In this document: positions 48,013-57,389 of the stretch, piece by piece | Numbering within the stretch: the stretch's first letter is position 1 | How the letters are laid out: every line of letters starts with the position of its first letter | Source of the DNA: Francisella sp. SYW-9 | GTDB taxonomy: Bacteria; Pseudomonadota; Gammaproteobacteria; Francisellales; Francisellaceae | Direction of reading: 5' to 3' | Length of the DNA stretch: 64,000 nt | Assembly (NCBI RefSeq): GCF_008711465.1 | Contig: NZ_VXKQ01000018.1 | Coordinates: forward strand, 62,001 to 126,000 | Notes under the pieces: model-generated | Database searches by the model: none | Seen by the model: the letters and a program-made list of their open reading frames with translations, nothing else | Told to the model about the DNA's origin: nothing | Program-made: the position numbers and the translations under genes

Positions 48013-49167
48013 ATGAATTTTCCTAAGTTAGAAGACATCATTAACTATGATATTAATCATGGTTTTCCTGGCGCAGCTATAAGTGTTTTACATCAAGGCA
48101 AAGAAGTTTATAAGAAGATTTTTGGCTATGCTTGTCGTTATGATAAAAAAGCTCAGCAGCTTAGAAATCCTCAAGAATTAAGTCAGAATATGCTATTTGA
48201 TGTCGCTTCGATAACAAAAGTTTTTGCGACTACTTATGCGGTTATGTATCTTTATCAACGTAATCTTATAAGCTTAGATACTGTAATTATAAAATATATT
48301 CCTGAGTTTAGATTTGTTAATACAGAATATATTCCAACAGTCCGTGATTTACTTAGTCATACTAGTGGAGTCGCGCCATTTTTTGATTTTTATAATAACC
48401 AAACAGCTGGCTCATTATATAGTCAAAATCGTCATACAACTATAGAGTTTCTAAAAACAAAAATGTCGATAGTAGAGTCGCCACATAAGTATTGTATATA
48501 TAGTGATATAGGTATGCAGATACTAGGATGTGTTATTGAAGCTATTACAAAGCAACGACTAGATATTTTTCTTGAAGAGAATATTTATTCTAAGCTAGGC
48601 TTAAAAGCAACATGCTTTAATCCATTAGAGAAAGGTTTTTTACCAGAAGGTATTGTTGCAACGCAAGTTGATGGGCATTGCAATTTTGGCACCACGAATT
48701 TTAATAATATAAAAACAGAAACGCTAAGGGGCTATGTGCATGATGAAAAAGCGCTATACTCTATGGCAGGAGTAGCGGGACATGCAGGATTATTTTCTAC
48801 AATTGATGACGCAACCACGCTAGCAGAATTAATATATAAAGATAATGCATTTTTTTCACAAGATACAGTCAAGCTTTTTAGTCAGTCATCTGATACAAAT
48901 GAGGCTTTTGCTTTAGGGTTTTGGACTGCAAAAGGTCGAAAGAATAGACATTTGTTTGGAGAAAGGTGTAGTGATCAAACAATAGGCCACTCTGGTTTTA
49001 CTGGTCAGTGTCTTGTTTCTGACCCTAAAAATAAGGTTACTGTTATGATTATGACTAATAGTGTGCATAGTCCTATTATCTATCCTAAGATATTTGAAGG
49101 CAAAACATTTAGAACAGGCTTGTATGGACAATTAATAGATTCAGTTTATGATGAATTAGGAATATAG
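48013..49167 (+). CDS. Serine hydrolase of the beta-lactamase/class C family
   Basis: 384 residues from ATG 48013. A longer open frame begins inside ffs, but residues before MNFPKLEDIIN do not fit the family and would overlap the RNA. The catalytic SxxK is S66-x-x-K69 (ASITKVF), the second motif is Y163-S-D, and GHSGFTGQ near the C-terminus replaces the KTG-type motif, as in esterase/carboxypeptidase-like members. No signal peptide is visible, so it is probably cytoplasmic, and it is more likely an esterase or peptidase than a resistance enzyme. The next gene's GTG start follows nine bases after its stop. Confidence 0.85.
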   Translation: MNFPKLEDIINYDINHGFPGAAISVLHQGKEVYKKIFGYACRYDKKAQQLRNPQELSQNMLFDVASITKVFATTYAVMYLYQRNLISLDTVIIKYIPEFRFVNTEYIPTVRDLLSHTSGVAPFFDFYNNQTAGSLYSQNRHTTIEFLKTKMSIVESPHKYCIYSDIGMQILGCVIEAITKQRLDIFLEENIYSKLGLKATCFNPLEKGFLPEGIVATQVDGHCNFGTTNFNNIKTETLRGYVHDEKALYSMAGVAGHAGLFSTIDDATTLAELIYKDNAFFSQDTVKLFSQSSDTNEAFALGFWTAKGRKNRHLFGERCSDQTIGHSGFTGQCLVSDPKNKVTVMIMTNSVHSPIIYPKIFEGKTFRTGLYGQLIDSVYDELGI

Positions 49168-49176
49168 GAGATATTT

Positions 49177-50519
49177 GTGAATTTAAATTTTAGATATAGT
49201 TTTAAATATATATTAGCAGTATATATATTGGCTGCAATTTTAGGTGGCTATGCTTTTTGGCTATTGTTGGCGGAGTAGGCGAGGAGATTAGCCATAGCTT
49301 TCATTTAAATACACACCAATTATCGATACTACTAGGATTAGTATTTCTAGGAGGAGTTTTAGCAAAAATAATTTGGTTGGCTACTGATTATATTGGACGA
49401 AAATTTATGATTTTAATTTTCGTAGCTTTTTATATTATTGGAACCTACATCTTTGTTATAGCTCAAGGATATGAAACCTTGATTATTGCAAGGTTAATTC
49501 AAGGAGGGTCGATATTATTAGGGTCTTATGCCTTTCCTATATATGTGACAGAAATATCCCCAGCTGACCGACGCGGTAGATATGTAGCTTTGTTCCAATT
49601 GTTATGGACTGCGGGGATGTGTCTGTCAGGAATTTTAATATTTTTGTTTTATAAAACATTTAATTGGAGTGAGTATTTCACTATAACTCTGACTTTTGGA
49701 ATTATTCTGCTTATAGCTTCATGTTTTTTACCATCTAGTCCAACGTGGTTAGTTCTTAAAAATAAAATTGATAAGGCTTATGATGTAGTTAAAAAAACAC
49801 AACCTAATCTTACAGATGCAGAGATTAATAAACATATTGATGATATTAAAGTTAGTTTAAGAACACATGCACCTAGAACGTTTATTAGTAAAATCTTAAT
49901 AGGTAAAGATATTTGGCCTGTTGCAATAGTTACTATTGTCTTAATCCTAAATCAGCTTACAGGGATTAATTTTATTGTTTTCTCATCTGAATTAATAATA
50001 GCTCCGTTAACATCAAGTAGCTATGTTGCCCATGCTGCTAATTTTCTTATCTTGGCGGTTAACTTCATTATTACAATTTTGACAATATTTTTTATTGATA
50101 AATGGGGTAGAAAAAGAGTTATTTATCTAGGTTTAACAGTTGCATTGATTAGTATGTTAGGGTTGATTATTTTATATAGCCTACCAGGCTTTGCATATAA
50201 TTATATATTAGTAATTATATTGCTAACAACATGCATTGCTGGTTTGGCTTTTGGACCTTCTGGAGTAATTGTGACCCTTATAAATGAATTATTACCAAAT
50301 AGAGTAAGAATAATAGGAATATTTATGGCAGGAGTTATTTCAATGCTATTTTCATTTTACTTTATAGGTTATTTCTTAAAAGTGGGTCAGGATTGGGGCT
50401 TTAATGTAATGTTTGGACTGTTGTTTATAAGTTCATGTATCTATCTTTGGGTTGTTAGAAGATTTGTCCCAGAAACATCAGGTAAAACATTAGAAGAGAT
50501 TGAAAATGAATTTGAGTAA
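49177..50519 (+). pseudogene. MFS sugar porter with a frameshift in the first transmembrane helix
   Basis: The intended start is GTG 49177, set by AGGAG at 49166-49170. Translation gives VNLNFRYSFKYILAVYILAA then ILGGYAFW, the normal first helix of a sugar porter, but it stops at TAG shortly after 49270. From 49257 another frame carries 420 residues that continue it: AIVGGVGEEISHSFHLNTHQL. Adding one T to the T5 run (49254-49258) fuses them as GYAFLAIVGG. Family signatures follow: DYIGRKFMI, PADRRGRYVALFQL, NQLTGINFIVF, WGRKRVIYLGL and the terminal PETSGKTLEEIENEF. Without the shift a protein could still start at TTG 49257 but would lack helix 1. Substrate probably a hexose or pentose. Confidence 0.8.
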
Positions 50520-50635
50520 ACAATGCTATAGTTTTTGCTTATTAGTTTATTAATTATAATATATTTAACTTAATAATGGTGGTGAGACATAATAGATACT
50601 GTAGTTATTAGAAATCTAAACAGTAGGGAGATTAG

Positions 50636-50873
50636 ATGAGAAAAATAATACTAGCAGTGTCGATGATTATGGCTTCTATAATGTTTAGCTTTGGCGACGG
50701 TTTGCGTGAAATTGGTAACTATTCTAGTGCTAACTTTCCACCACCTGTGCTTGAGTTAGCTATGTAAGTTTAATTTCACTTATGGGCTAGTGTATACCAA
50801 AAGTAGTGTTACTAATAAAATACCATATGTTTTACCTTTAAATGAAGTAATAGCTTTTTATTCCGATGAATAG
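50636..50873 (+). pseudogene. Small secreted-protein gene, probably frameshifted
   Basis: A strong AGGGAG (50625-50630) precedes ATG 50636. The frame encodes 43 residues with a signal-peptide-like start (MRKIILAVSMIMASIMFSFG) and stops at 50767. A second frame continues from 50760 with coding-like CKFNFTYGLVYTKSSVTN and IPYVLPLNEVIAFYSDE to a stop at 50871-50873. A one-base change around 50757 would join them. Either the short 43-residue protein is real, or this is a decayed gene; the second reading explains more of the gap. I recognise no family. Confidence 0.5.
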
Positions 50874-50883
50874 AAATATATAT

Positions 50884-51603
50884 TTACACACCTCCAGCAT
50901 TTAGTCTAGATTTATCTGTTTCTGGGACAAGTCTTAATTTAGCTATTTTAGCTATTGCATCCCAATCCTCTTGTGAAATATAAATACCTTTTTCAAGTAT
51001 GTTATTTTTCTTTATTAATAAGGTTTTATGATCTAAATAATCGTCATATAAATTAGAATTTGGTAATGTTATATTTTCTTTTCTAATATTTATCTCTAAG
51101 TTTTGACTATCAATATATTTTGCATCTACTAGTGAAAAATATATATTGGGTGCTTTATCTTGGGGGTTTATTATATATATTGTACTTTTACCGCTGGATT
51201 TATTTGACCACTGCGCTTTTACTGATAAGCCTTTATTTGCTAATCTTTGTAAAAAACCATATGCTAGTGAGCGGTTATGGCAATTTTCTATAAATAAATT
51301 AACTTCATTATTAGTGTCTAAGAATGACTGTGCATAAGCTAATATATTAGCAAGGTAGCATAGTATGCTTCCTCCGTGAAGATTTACTTTTAATTCTGTT
51401 TCAGATTCTTTAATTTCAGCAGGTTTATAGCTATCATACTTTAAATAATTTAAAGCTTTAATAAAGTCTTTAATAGCATTTAACTCTATTAGTTCTGAAT
51501 CTGCAATTATATTTGCAATAATAACAGCATCACCATATGGAACATTTAGCCCCCTGAAGGCTTTTCTACATATATTAACTATTTCATTGTGTGAAACATG
51601 CAT
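50884..51603 (-). CDS. DUF3726-like protein
   Basis: 239 residues from ATG 51603, which has AGGAG at the right distance (51612-51616 on the minus strand). The N-terminus MHVSHNEIVNICRKAFRGLN with GDAVIIANIIADSELIELNA matches my memory of DUF3726, a family remotely similar to the malate/L-lactate (Ldh2) dehydrogenase N-terminal region. No catalytic residues of that family can be assigned with confidence. It is the last gene of the minus-strand cluster that begins with ridA; its start lies 16 bases after the end of the 559-residue gene. Function unknown. Confidence 0.6.
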   Translation of the reverse strand: MHVSHNEIVNICRKAFRGLNVPYGDAVIIANIIADSELIELNAIKDFIKALNYLKYDSYKPAEIKESETELKVNLHGGSILCYLANILAYAQSFLDTNNEVNLFIENCHNRSLAYGFLQRLANKGLSVKAQWSNKSSGKSTIYIINPQDKAPNIYFSLVDAKYIDSQNLEINIRKENITLPNSNLYDDYLDHKTLLIKKNNILEKGIYISQEDWDAIAKIAKLRLVPETDKSRLNAGGV

Positions 51604-51619
51604 TTTAAACACTCCTATT

Positions 51620-53299
51620 TTAAGAATTTATAGTTGGACAAAGAGGAAATAACCAGTCATCATTATTTGCTTCACTTAATAAAGGTGCTCCTTGAAAGAA
51701 AGTCACTCGGACCCAACGGTCAGATCTTGGATCAAACTTAGTTGCTCCTAGAAATGATAATTTACATCTTAATAAGTCAATGGGTAACATGTCCTTTGCA
51801 AGAATATTAATCTGTATATCACCCATTAATTTAGAGTCCATAGTGCAAATCCTTCTGGTAATAGGACCATATTGGGGGTTATCTATTATAAATTGTAGTA
51901 GCTTATTTTCAGATGCTTGAGTAATAATAATCTTATAAAAATCTGAGACTTGACGAGCTATATCTAATGGTAGTTCTTTATCATCTCCTAGTTCACTACC
52001 CCTTATACCAAGACGAGGTTCTTCCTTATTTTCCGAAGAATACCAGAACCAATAATTATTTTCAGGTTTAGAAAAATTGATACTAATAGCCCAATCATAT
52101 TTATTTTGTAGTAATTCTTTCATTTCTTTAATTGTCATACAAGGAGACAATGCTAAATCCTCACTAACCAAAGTCATATTTAGAGAATGTGGATCAGTAT
52201 ATTCAGGATATGCCTCTAATAAGCAAGATATAAAAATTTCCTGTGCTTCAAAGCTAAGTGTTTCATTATTTTTAATGATTTTATCCCACTTAGTATTATT
52301 TATTGATATATTCTCTAAAGAGATAATAATTATATTTATATCTTTCACAGCCTGTATATTTAATAGATTTTGTTGTTCATCTATAGTTACTATTTCTTTT
52401 AAATACTGTTGAGCTCGCTTAACAAAAGATAGGACTTTATTTCTTTTATTATACGAAATATCTAAGTCAAAAATTAAGGATAATACTTTTTCACGTTCAG
52501 AAATCCACTGATCAATAACACATGGGTGGTTTATAAGAAAAGGTGCCATACCTAGCCCTGTAGCATTACCAATACCTATATATCGTTGAATTTTTTTATC
52601 TAAAACAGTTGCGGTAGATTCTGCTTGTTGTTTTGCAATGAAATGTATCCAATCAATACTAAACTGACGTAATATATATACCGCACACATTTGCGCTTCA
52701 AAAGCTAGATTAAAATCAGAATTGTTTTCTAATAAGTTGAAGTCACAAATTCCGAATTTACCATTGCCATAAACAGCCGTTGTTCTTAGTATATATCCAA
52801 CCTCGGCCAAAGTTTTTAAATTAGGTTGTTTTCCCTCTTTAAGACTTTTTAATATATGATCAAAAACTCTTACACTTTTGTTAGCTCTAGCAAGTACCAA
52901 AATTTTATTAGAGTTTCTTCCATATTCTTGTTTAGGAACATTATTATATAGATCTTGGAATAGTTGAGTGCTGATTTTCCCCTTTACAAGAGCAAAGGTT
53001 ACGTCCCATTTTTCAGCAATAACTCTGTCATCACGTTCATTATCTTTAATTTTGTTTGAAAAGAGTACAAGGTTATAAAATCCATTTTTTGTATTGAGTC
53101 TGTAAATAGCACATCCATAACCTTCAGGTGATAAATCCCATTTTTCGATAGATATTTCCCATTCATTATTAAAGAATCGGCGAATTAATCTGCGAGCAAA
53201 GCTTAGTCTACTCTGGTGCATAGCTCCTAGCCTTTTTGGGTCCATTACGATTTTAGGGTCACGCAAGAGGTTATTTATTTGTTTATTTGTTTTCTTCAT
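51620..53299 (-). CDS. Unrecognised 559-residue soluble protein in the BCCT cluster
   Basis: I do not recognise the family. It has no signal peptide and no transmembrane helix. The N-terminal 50 residues are very basic (RRLIRRFFNNEWEISIEKWD). Conserved-looking blocks include GIGNATGLGMAPFLINHP (about 240-260), a tryptophan/tyrosine-rich NNYWFWYSS, GIRGSELGDDKELPLDIARQ, and the C-terminal DPRSDRWVRVTFFQGAPLL. Length and composition suggest an enzyme or scaffold with two lobes. It lies between the BCCT transporter and the DUF3726-like gene, all one strand with short gaps, so it belongs to the same operon and probably the same pathway. Confidence 0.75.
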   Translation of the reverse strand: MKKTNKQINNLLRDPKIVMDPKRLGAMHQSRLSFARRLIRRFFNNEWEISIEKWDLSPEGYGCAIYRLNTKNGFYNLVLFSNKIKDNERDDRVIAEKWDVTFALVKGKISTQLFQDLYNNVPKQEYGRNSNKILVLARANKSVRVFDHILKSLKEGKQPNLKTLAEVGYILRTTAVYGNGKFGICDFNLLENNSDFNLAFEAQMCAVYILRQFSIDWIHFIAKQQAESTATVLDKKIQRYIGIGNATGLGMAPFLINHPCVIDQWISEREKVLSLIFDLDISYNKRNKVLSFVKRAQQYLKEIVTIDEQQNLLNIQAVKDINIIIISLENISINNTKWDKIIKNNETLSFEAQEIFISCLLEAYPEYTDPHSLNMTLVSEDLALSPCMTIKEMKELLQNKYDWAISINFSKPENNYWFWYSSENKEEPRLGIRGSELGDDKELPLDIARQVSDFYKIIITQASENKLLQFIIDNPQYGPITRRICTMDSKLMGDIQINILAKDMLPIDLLRCKLSFLGATKFDPRSDRWVRVTFFQGAPLLSEANNDDWLFPLCPTINS

Positions 53300-53329
53300 T
53301 TTTATATGTTCCTATTTAAATAAGTACTA

Positions 53330-54889
53330 TTATAAATTCTGCTCTTTTAGCATTTTCCTTGCTATTGATGGAGCATTCCAGAGTGAAGGTAATAATATTA
53401 ATGAAACAGGTGCTGCTGTGATTATTATAAAGGATTGTAGAGCCCCTATACTTCCGCTACCCATAGATATTAAAATAATCGCAGTTACACCCATTAGAAT
53501 GCCCCATAAGCATCTAACCATTTTATTTGGTTGATAATCACCACTTAAAACAACACTAATAGTGTATGTAATACTATCTCCTGTTGTAACAATAAATATT
53601 ACTGTAAGAATCAAAAATAGTATCGTTATAATCAGCGGTGCTGGCAGATATGATGCAATAGCTATTAAAACCGCTGGCTGACTACCGTGGATATAAGCTT
53701 GGCTAATGCTTCCTGGATGAGACATTTCTAAGAAAATCCCTGTTCCACCAACAATAGAAAACCAGAAACAAGTCGCTACAGGAGCAACGATGCTTACAGC
53801 AGCAACAAGTTGCCTAATAGTTCTGCCTCGAGAGATTCGAGCTATAAAAATAGCCATCATAGGACCATATCCTAAGAACCATCCCCAGAAAAATACTGTC
53901 CATTGGCTTAACCAATGTTCATTACCACGATATGTGGCCATTGGAATAAATTTTTGTATAAGAGTGCCCATTCCTTGTAAATATCCATTGATAATGAAAT
54001 TAGTTGGACCAAAGATCAAAATGAAAATCATTAACACAACCGCAAGAATAACATTACACCGACTAAGAAACTGTAAGCCTTTGTTCATACCTGTAAGAGC
54101 AGATAGGGTATAAATAATTACTGTGATTAAGATAATAACTGATTGAGTTATGATTCCATTTGGGATATGTAGTAATACTTTTAAAGAATAGCCTATTTGT
54201 AAACCAAGAAAACCAATAGGTCCAATTGTGCCAGCAGCAACTGCAACTATACAACAAGCATCAATTAGACCTCCAAAGAAACCACCTAATACTCTTTTTC
54301 CAAATATAGGGTAAAGTAAAGTTCTTGGTTTTAATGGTAATCCCTTATCATAATGTAAATACATCAATACTATAGATGTTAAGCTGCCTAAAATACTCCA
54401 AGCTAGAAAGCCCCAATGCATAAATGATTGAGCGAGGGCGTTGATAGCATTTTGATATGCTGAATGACTAGATAAAAATATTGGTGATGGATTTATATAA
54501 TGAGAAACAGGCTCGGCAGCTGCCCAGAAAACTCCGCCTCCAGCTAGTAATGTACAGACAATCATTGAAACCCATTTAAAGGCATTTATTTCTGGCTTGT
54601 TAAGTTTGCCTAATTTTATATATCCTGTTCTTCCGAGAGCCAGAAAAATGGCAATAAAGAACGTCAAAAATAAAAGAATTTGCCAGAAAGGACCAAAAAT
54701 ATTTGTACACCAATTAAAGCATATTTCTATAGTTTTAGTTAACCATTGACTATCTATTAAGTCTATTATTATGAATAATAATATGAACCCGCCACTCAAC
54801 CAAAAGGCTGGATTATGCAGCTGCAAATCTCTAGATATTTGTGAAAGAGATATTCGAGGTGTTTTATTATTTTTATCTGAATTATTCAT
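53330..54889 (-). CDS. BCCT-family betaine/carnitine/choline transporter
   Basis: 519 residues, about twelve transmembrane helices. The BCCT signature on helix 8 and after is recognisable but altered: WTVFFWGWFLGYGPMMAIFI followed by ARISRGRTIRQLV, where betaine carriers usually read YWAWWxSWxPFxGxFIARISRGRTIRE. Helix 4 has GGGVFWAAAEPVSHY. The aromatic box around the quaternary amine is therefore remodelled, so the substrate may not be glycine betaine. The C-terminus is short, so osmosensing as in BetP is unlikely and a nutrient-uptake role fits better. Neighbouring genes encode hydrolytic and oxidising enzymes. Confidence 0.9.
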   Translation of the reverse strand: MNNSDKNNKTPRISLSQISRDLQLHNPAFWLSGGFILLFIIIDLIDSQWLTKTIEICFNWCTNIFGPFWQILLFLTFFIAIFLALGRTGYIKLGKLNKPEINAFKWVSMIVCTLLAGGGVFWAAAEPVSHYINPSPIFLSSHSAYQNAINALAQSFMHWGFLAWSILGSLTSIVLMYLHYDKGLPLKPRTLLYPIFGKRVLGGFFGGLIDACCIVAVAAGTIGPIGFLGLQIGYSLKVLLHIPNGIITQSVIILITVIIYTLSALTGMNKGLQFLSRCNVILAVVLMIFILIFGPTNFIINGYLQGMGTLIQKFIPMATYRGNEHWLSQWTVFFWGWFLGYGPMMAIFIARISRGRTIRQLVAAVSIVAPVATCFWFSIVGGTGIFLEMSHPGSISQAYIHGSQPAVLIAIASYLPAPLIITILFLILTVIFIVTTGDSITYTISVVLSGDYQPNKMVRCLWGILMGVTAIILISMGSGSIGALQSFIIITAAPVSLILLPSLWNAPSIARKMLKEQNL

Positions 54890-54910
54890 ATCAACCCTCT
54901 ATAATTATAC

Positions 54911-55897
54911 TTATGTTCTTTTTAAACCATCTTTTAGGAAGTCAAACCAATTTCGGCCAAGTATTTTGCTACATTCTTGCTTATTAAAACCATGCTTCAA
55001 GAGACCCTCATATATATTTTCAAGACCATTATTTTTATCAAACCAAGAGGGTAAAGAAGGCCAGCCAGAATTATTTGCATTACCTTCACCGTAGTCCATT
55101 TCTTTTGACCAACGTCCATTACGCATCCACTCTAAAACATCTAATGGTTGATTTGAACATAAGTCGCTACCAATACCTAGATGATCAACTCCTATCATAT
55201 CTGCAGTATCAGCAACCATTTGACAGAACTCTTCTAAAGTACAATCGCTATGGCTAGGCAAGTGAAATGGATATAAACTAAAGCCAAGTAATCCGCCACG
55301 TTTAGCTAGAGATTTAATTACATTACTAGACTTGTTTCGTAATGCCGGTTTTGCAAAACTAGGATTTGCATGACTTATACATATTGGCCGAGAAGATTTA
55401 TCTATAGTTTCTAGAGTCGATCGTTCTGCGCTATGCGACATATCTATAATCATGCCGACCCTATTCATTTCTTCAATAGCTTGACATCCAAATCGAGTAA
55501 GGCCTGGATCTTCTTTTTCATAGCAACCTGTTGCAAGTAGACTTTGGTTATTGTAGGTTAATTGCATAATAAGTAAACCTTGCTTACGCATAACTTCGAT
55601 TAAGCCAATTTCATCTTCTATTGGAGAGCAGTTTTGTGCACCAAAAAAAATACCAACTTTTCCTGTTTGTTTAGCAGTAAGTACATCACTCATATTCATT
55701 ACTGGCATAATTAAATCAGAATATAGTTCAAAGTACTTATTCCATTCAGCAAACCTTGTTAATGTTTCTCTTGCATTCTCATGGTATACAAGAGTTACAT
55801 GTACAGCCGTAACCCCACTTTCTTTTAGATTTAAAAAGTATTTTTTGTCCCAAAAACAATATTGAAGACCATCAATAATTAAATTTTCACTATACAT
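54911..55897 (-). CDS. M19 membrane-dipeptidase homologue with altered metal site
   Basis: 328 residues of the renal dipeptidase (M19) TIM-barrel family. Second-metal histidines are conserved: H155 in IIDMSHSAERS and H176 in PICISHANPS, with D245 in GIGSDLCS. But the first-metal DGHxD motif reads DGLQY (9-13), so the H and D are L11 and Y13, and the bridging glutamate is Q88 (FFGAQN). A subfamily with DGLQY exists as I recall, so this may be a different chemistry rather than a dead enzyme. No signal peptide; cytoplasmic. It is 21 bases upstream of the BCCT gene. Confidence 0.85.
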   Translation of the reverse strand: MYSENLIIDGLQYCFWDKKYFLNLKESGVTAVHVTLVYHENARETLTRFAEWNKYFELYSDLIMPVMNMSDVLTAKQTGKVGIFFGAQNCSPIEDEIGLIEVMRKQGLLIMQLTYNNQSLLATGCYEKEDPGLTRFGCQAIEEMNRVGMIIDMSHSAERSTLETIDKSSRPICISHANPSFAKPALRNKSSNVIKSLAKRGGLLGFSLYPFHLPSHSDCTLEEFCQMVADTADMIGVDHLGIGSDLCSNQPLDVLEWMRNGRWSKEMDYGEGNANNSGWPSLPSWFDKNNGLENIYEGLLKHGFNKQECSKILGRNWFDFLKDGLKRT

Positions 55898-55913
55898 AAG
55901 TTATCCCTAAGTA

Positions 55914-57365
55914 TTAATATGGACGTTGATAAGCAGTTTTAACAATAGTATAAAAATCTTTTGCATATTGACCTTGCTCTCTTGGTCCAAAGCTAGATTC
56001 TTTTCTACCCCCAAATGGAACATGATAATCTGTTCCTGCGGTAGGTAAGTTAACCATCACACAACCAGTTTGAGCTTTAGCTTTGAAGAAATGACTTTGT
56101 TTAAAACTCTGTGTAATGATGCCTGATGTTAAGCCATACCTTGTTTGGTTTACTAATTCTAATCCATGTTCTAAATCATCAGCTTTTATGATACAAGCCA
56201 TTGGTGCAAAAATTTCTTCTTGATTAATATCCCAGCTGTTATCTGTATTAGTAAATAAGGTTGGAGACATATAATAACCTTCATGGTTTAAGTGTAGCCT
56301 TTCACCACCAAACAATAATTCAGCACCTAGGTCTTTTGCTCTATTAACCCACTCAAGATTTGACTGTAATTGAAGATCACTAGCTACAGGACCCATAAAT
56401 ATATCTTTATCTAATGCATGTCCAACCTTAAGTGTTTTTAACTTATTTACTAATGTATCAACATATTCATCATATTTTTTATTTGAAACAATCAACCTAG
56501 ATGATGCAGTGCATTTTTGTCCTGTTCCAGAAAAAGAACCTCCTATGGTAGCTTCAATAGCTGTTGTTATATCGGCATCATCTGCAATATATAAAGCATT
56601 TTTGCTGCCCATCTCTAATTGGCACCTAACAAAATTTTGTGATGTAGCTTTAGCAACCTTTCTACCAATATCTACAGACCCTGTAAAACTAACTGCTTGA
56701 ATTTTCTTAGAGTTAATTAGTCTATCTCCAACATCAGCTCCGCTACCTAGAACTAGGTTAAAAGTGCCATTTGGTAAATTATGTTTGTTGATTATTTCAG
56801 TTAAAATAACGGCACTTGCTGGAGTTAAATTTGCAGGTTTCCATATGATACTATTTCCAAATGCTAATGCTGGTGCAATTTTCCATGCAGCTGTTGCTAT
56901 TGGAAAGTTCCAAGGAGAAATTATAACTACTGTACCAACTGCTTCACGCGATACATCAATAGTCACATCATCTCGAACAGAATCTACATGATCTCCTATT
57001 TGTCGTAGAACTTCAGCAGCAAAGTATTGAAAAAATTGTCCAGAACGATAAACCTCACCTCTACCTTCAGCAAGAGTTTTTCCTTCTTCTAAGGCAATTA
57101 TCTTTCCTATTTCTTCACAACGAGCAATTAATTCATCTCCAATAGATTGTAATATTCTCTGTTTATGTTCAAGGGAAGTTTTTTCCCATATTGGTTGAGC
57201 TTCATTTGCTGAATCAATCGCCAGTTTAACTTGATCAGAAGAAGCTTGAGCAAAGTCGCCAATGTTATGTGTAATATCAGAAGGGTTAATGTTTTTTATA
57301 GTTTTATATCCTTCAATCCATTGTCCATTAATATATATTGATTTTTCAGGTTGTATATTTAGCAT
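55914..57365 (-). CDS. Aldehyde dehydrogenase, 2-oxoglutarate semialdehyde type
   Basis: 483 residues. Catalytic residues are N153 (PWNFP), K176, E251 (LEMGSK) and nucleophile C285 (GTGQKCTASSR). The C-terminal segment KESSFGPREQGQYAKDFYTI then VKTAYQRPY resembles 2,5-dioxopentanoate (2-oxoglutarate semialdehyde) dehydrogenases such as YcbD, rather than betaine aldehyde dehydrogenase. The expected product would then be 2-oxoglutarate. Cofactor NAD or NADP is undetermined. It is second in the operon, after ridA (24-base gap) and before the M19 homologue. Confidence 0.88.
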   Translation of the reverse strand: MLNIQPEKSIYINGQWIEGYKTIKNINPSDITHNIGDFAQASSDQVKLAIDSANEAQPIWEKTSLEHKQRILQSIGDELIARCEEIGKIIALEEGKTLAEGRGEVYRSGQFFQYFAAEVLRQIGDHVDSVRDDVTIDVSREAVGTVVIISPWNFPIATAAWKIAPALAFGNSIIWKPANLTPASAVILTEIINKHNLPNGTFNLVLGSGADVGDRLINSKKIQAVSFTGSVDIGRKVAKATSQNFVRCQLEMGSKNALYIADDADITTAIEATIGGSFSGTGQKCTASSRLIVSNKKYDEYVDTLVNKLKTLKVGHALDKDIFMGPVASDLQLQSNLEWVNRAKDLGAELLFGGERLHLNHEGYYMSPTLFTNTDNSWDINQEEIFAPMACIIKADDLEHGLELVNQTRYGLTSGIITQSFKQSHFFKAKAQTGCVMVNLPTAGTDYHVPFGGRKESSFGPREQGQYAKDFYTIVKTAYQRPY

Positions 57366-57389
57366 AAGAAAATTTCCTTAACTTAGAGT

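Noticed and set aside
49254-49258. Phase variation by the T5 tract in the sugar porter
   Set aside because: Five bases is too short for high-frequency slippage; an ordinary mutation or sequencing error is likelier.
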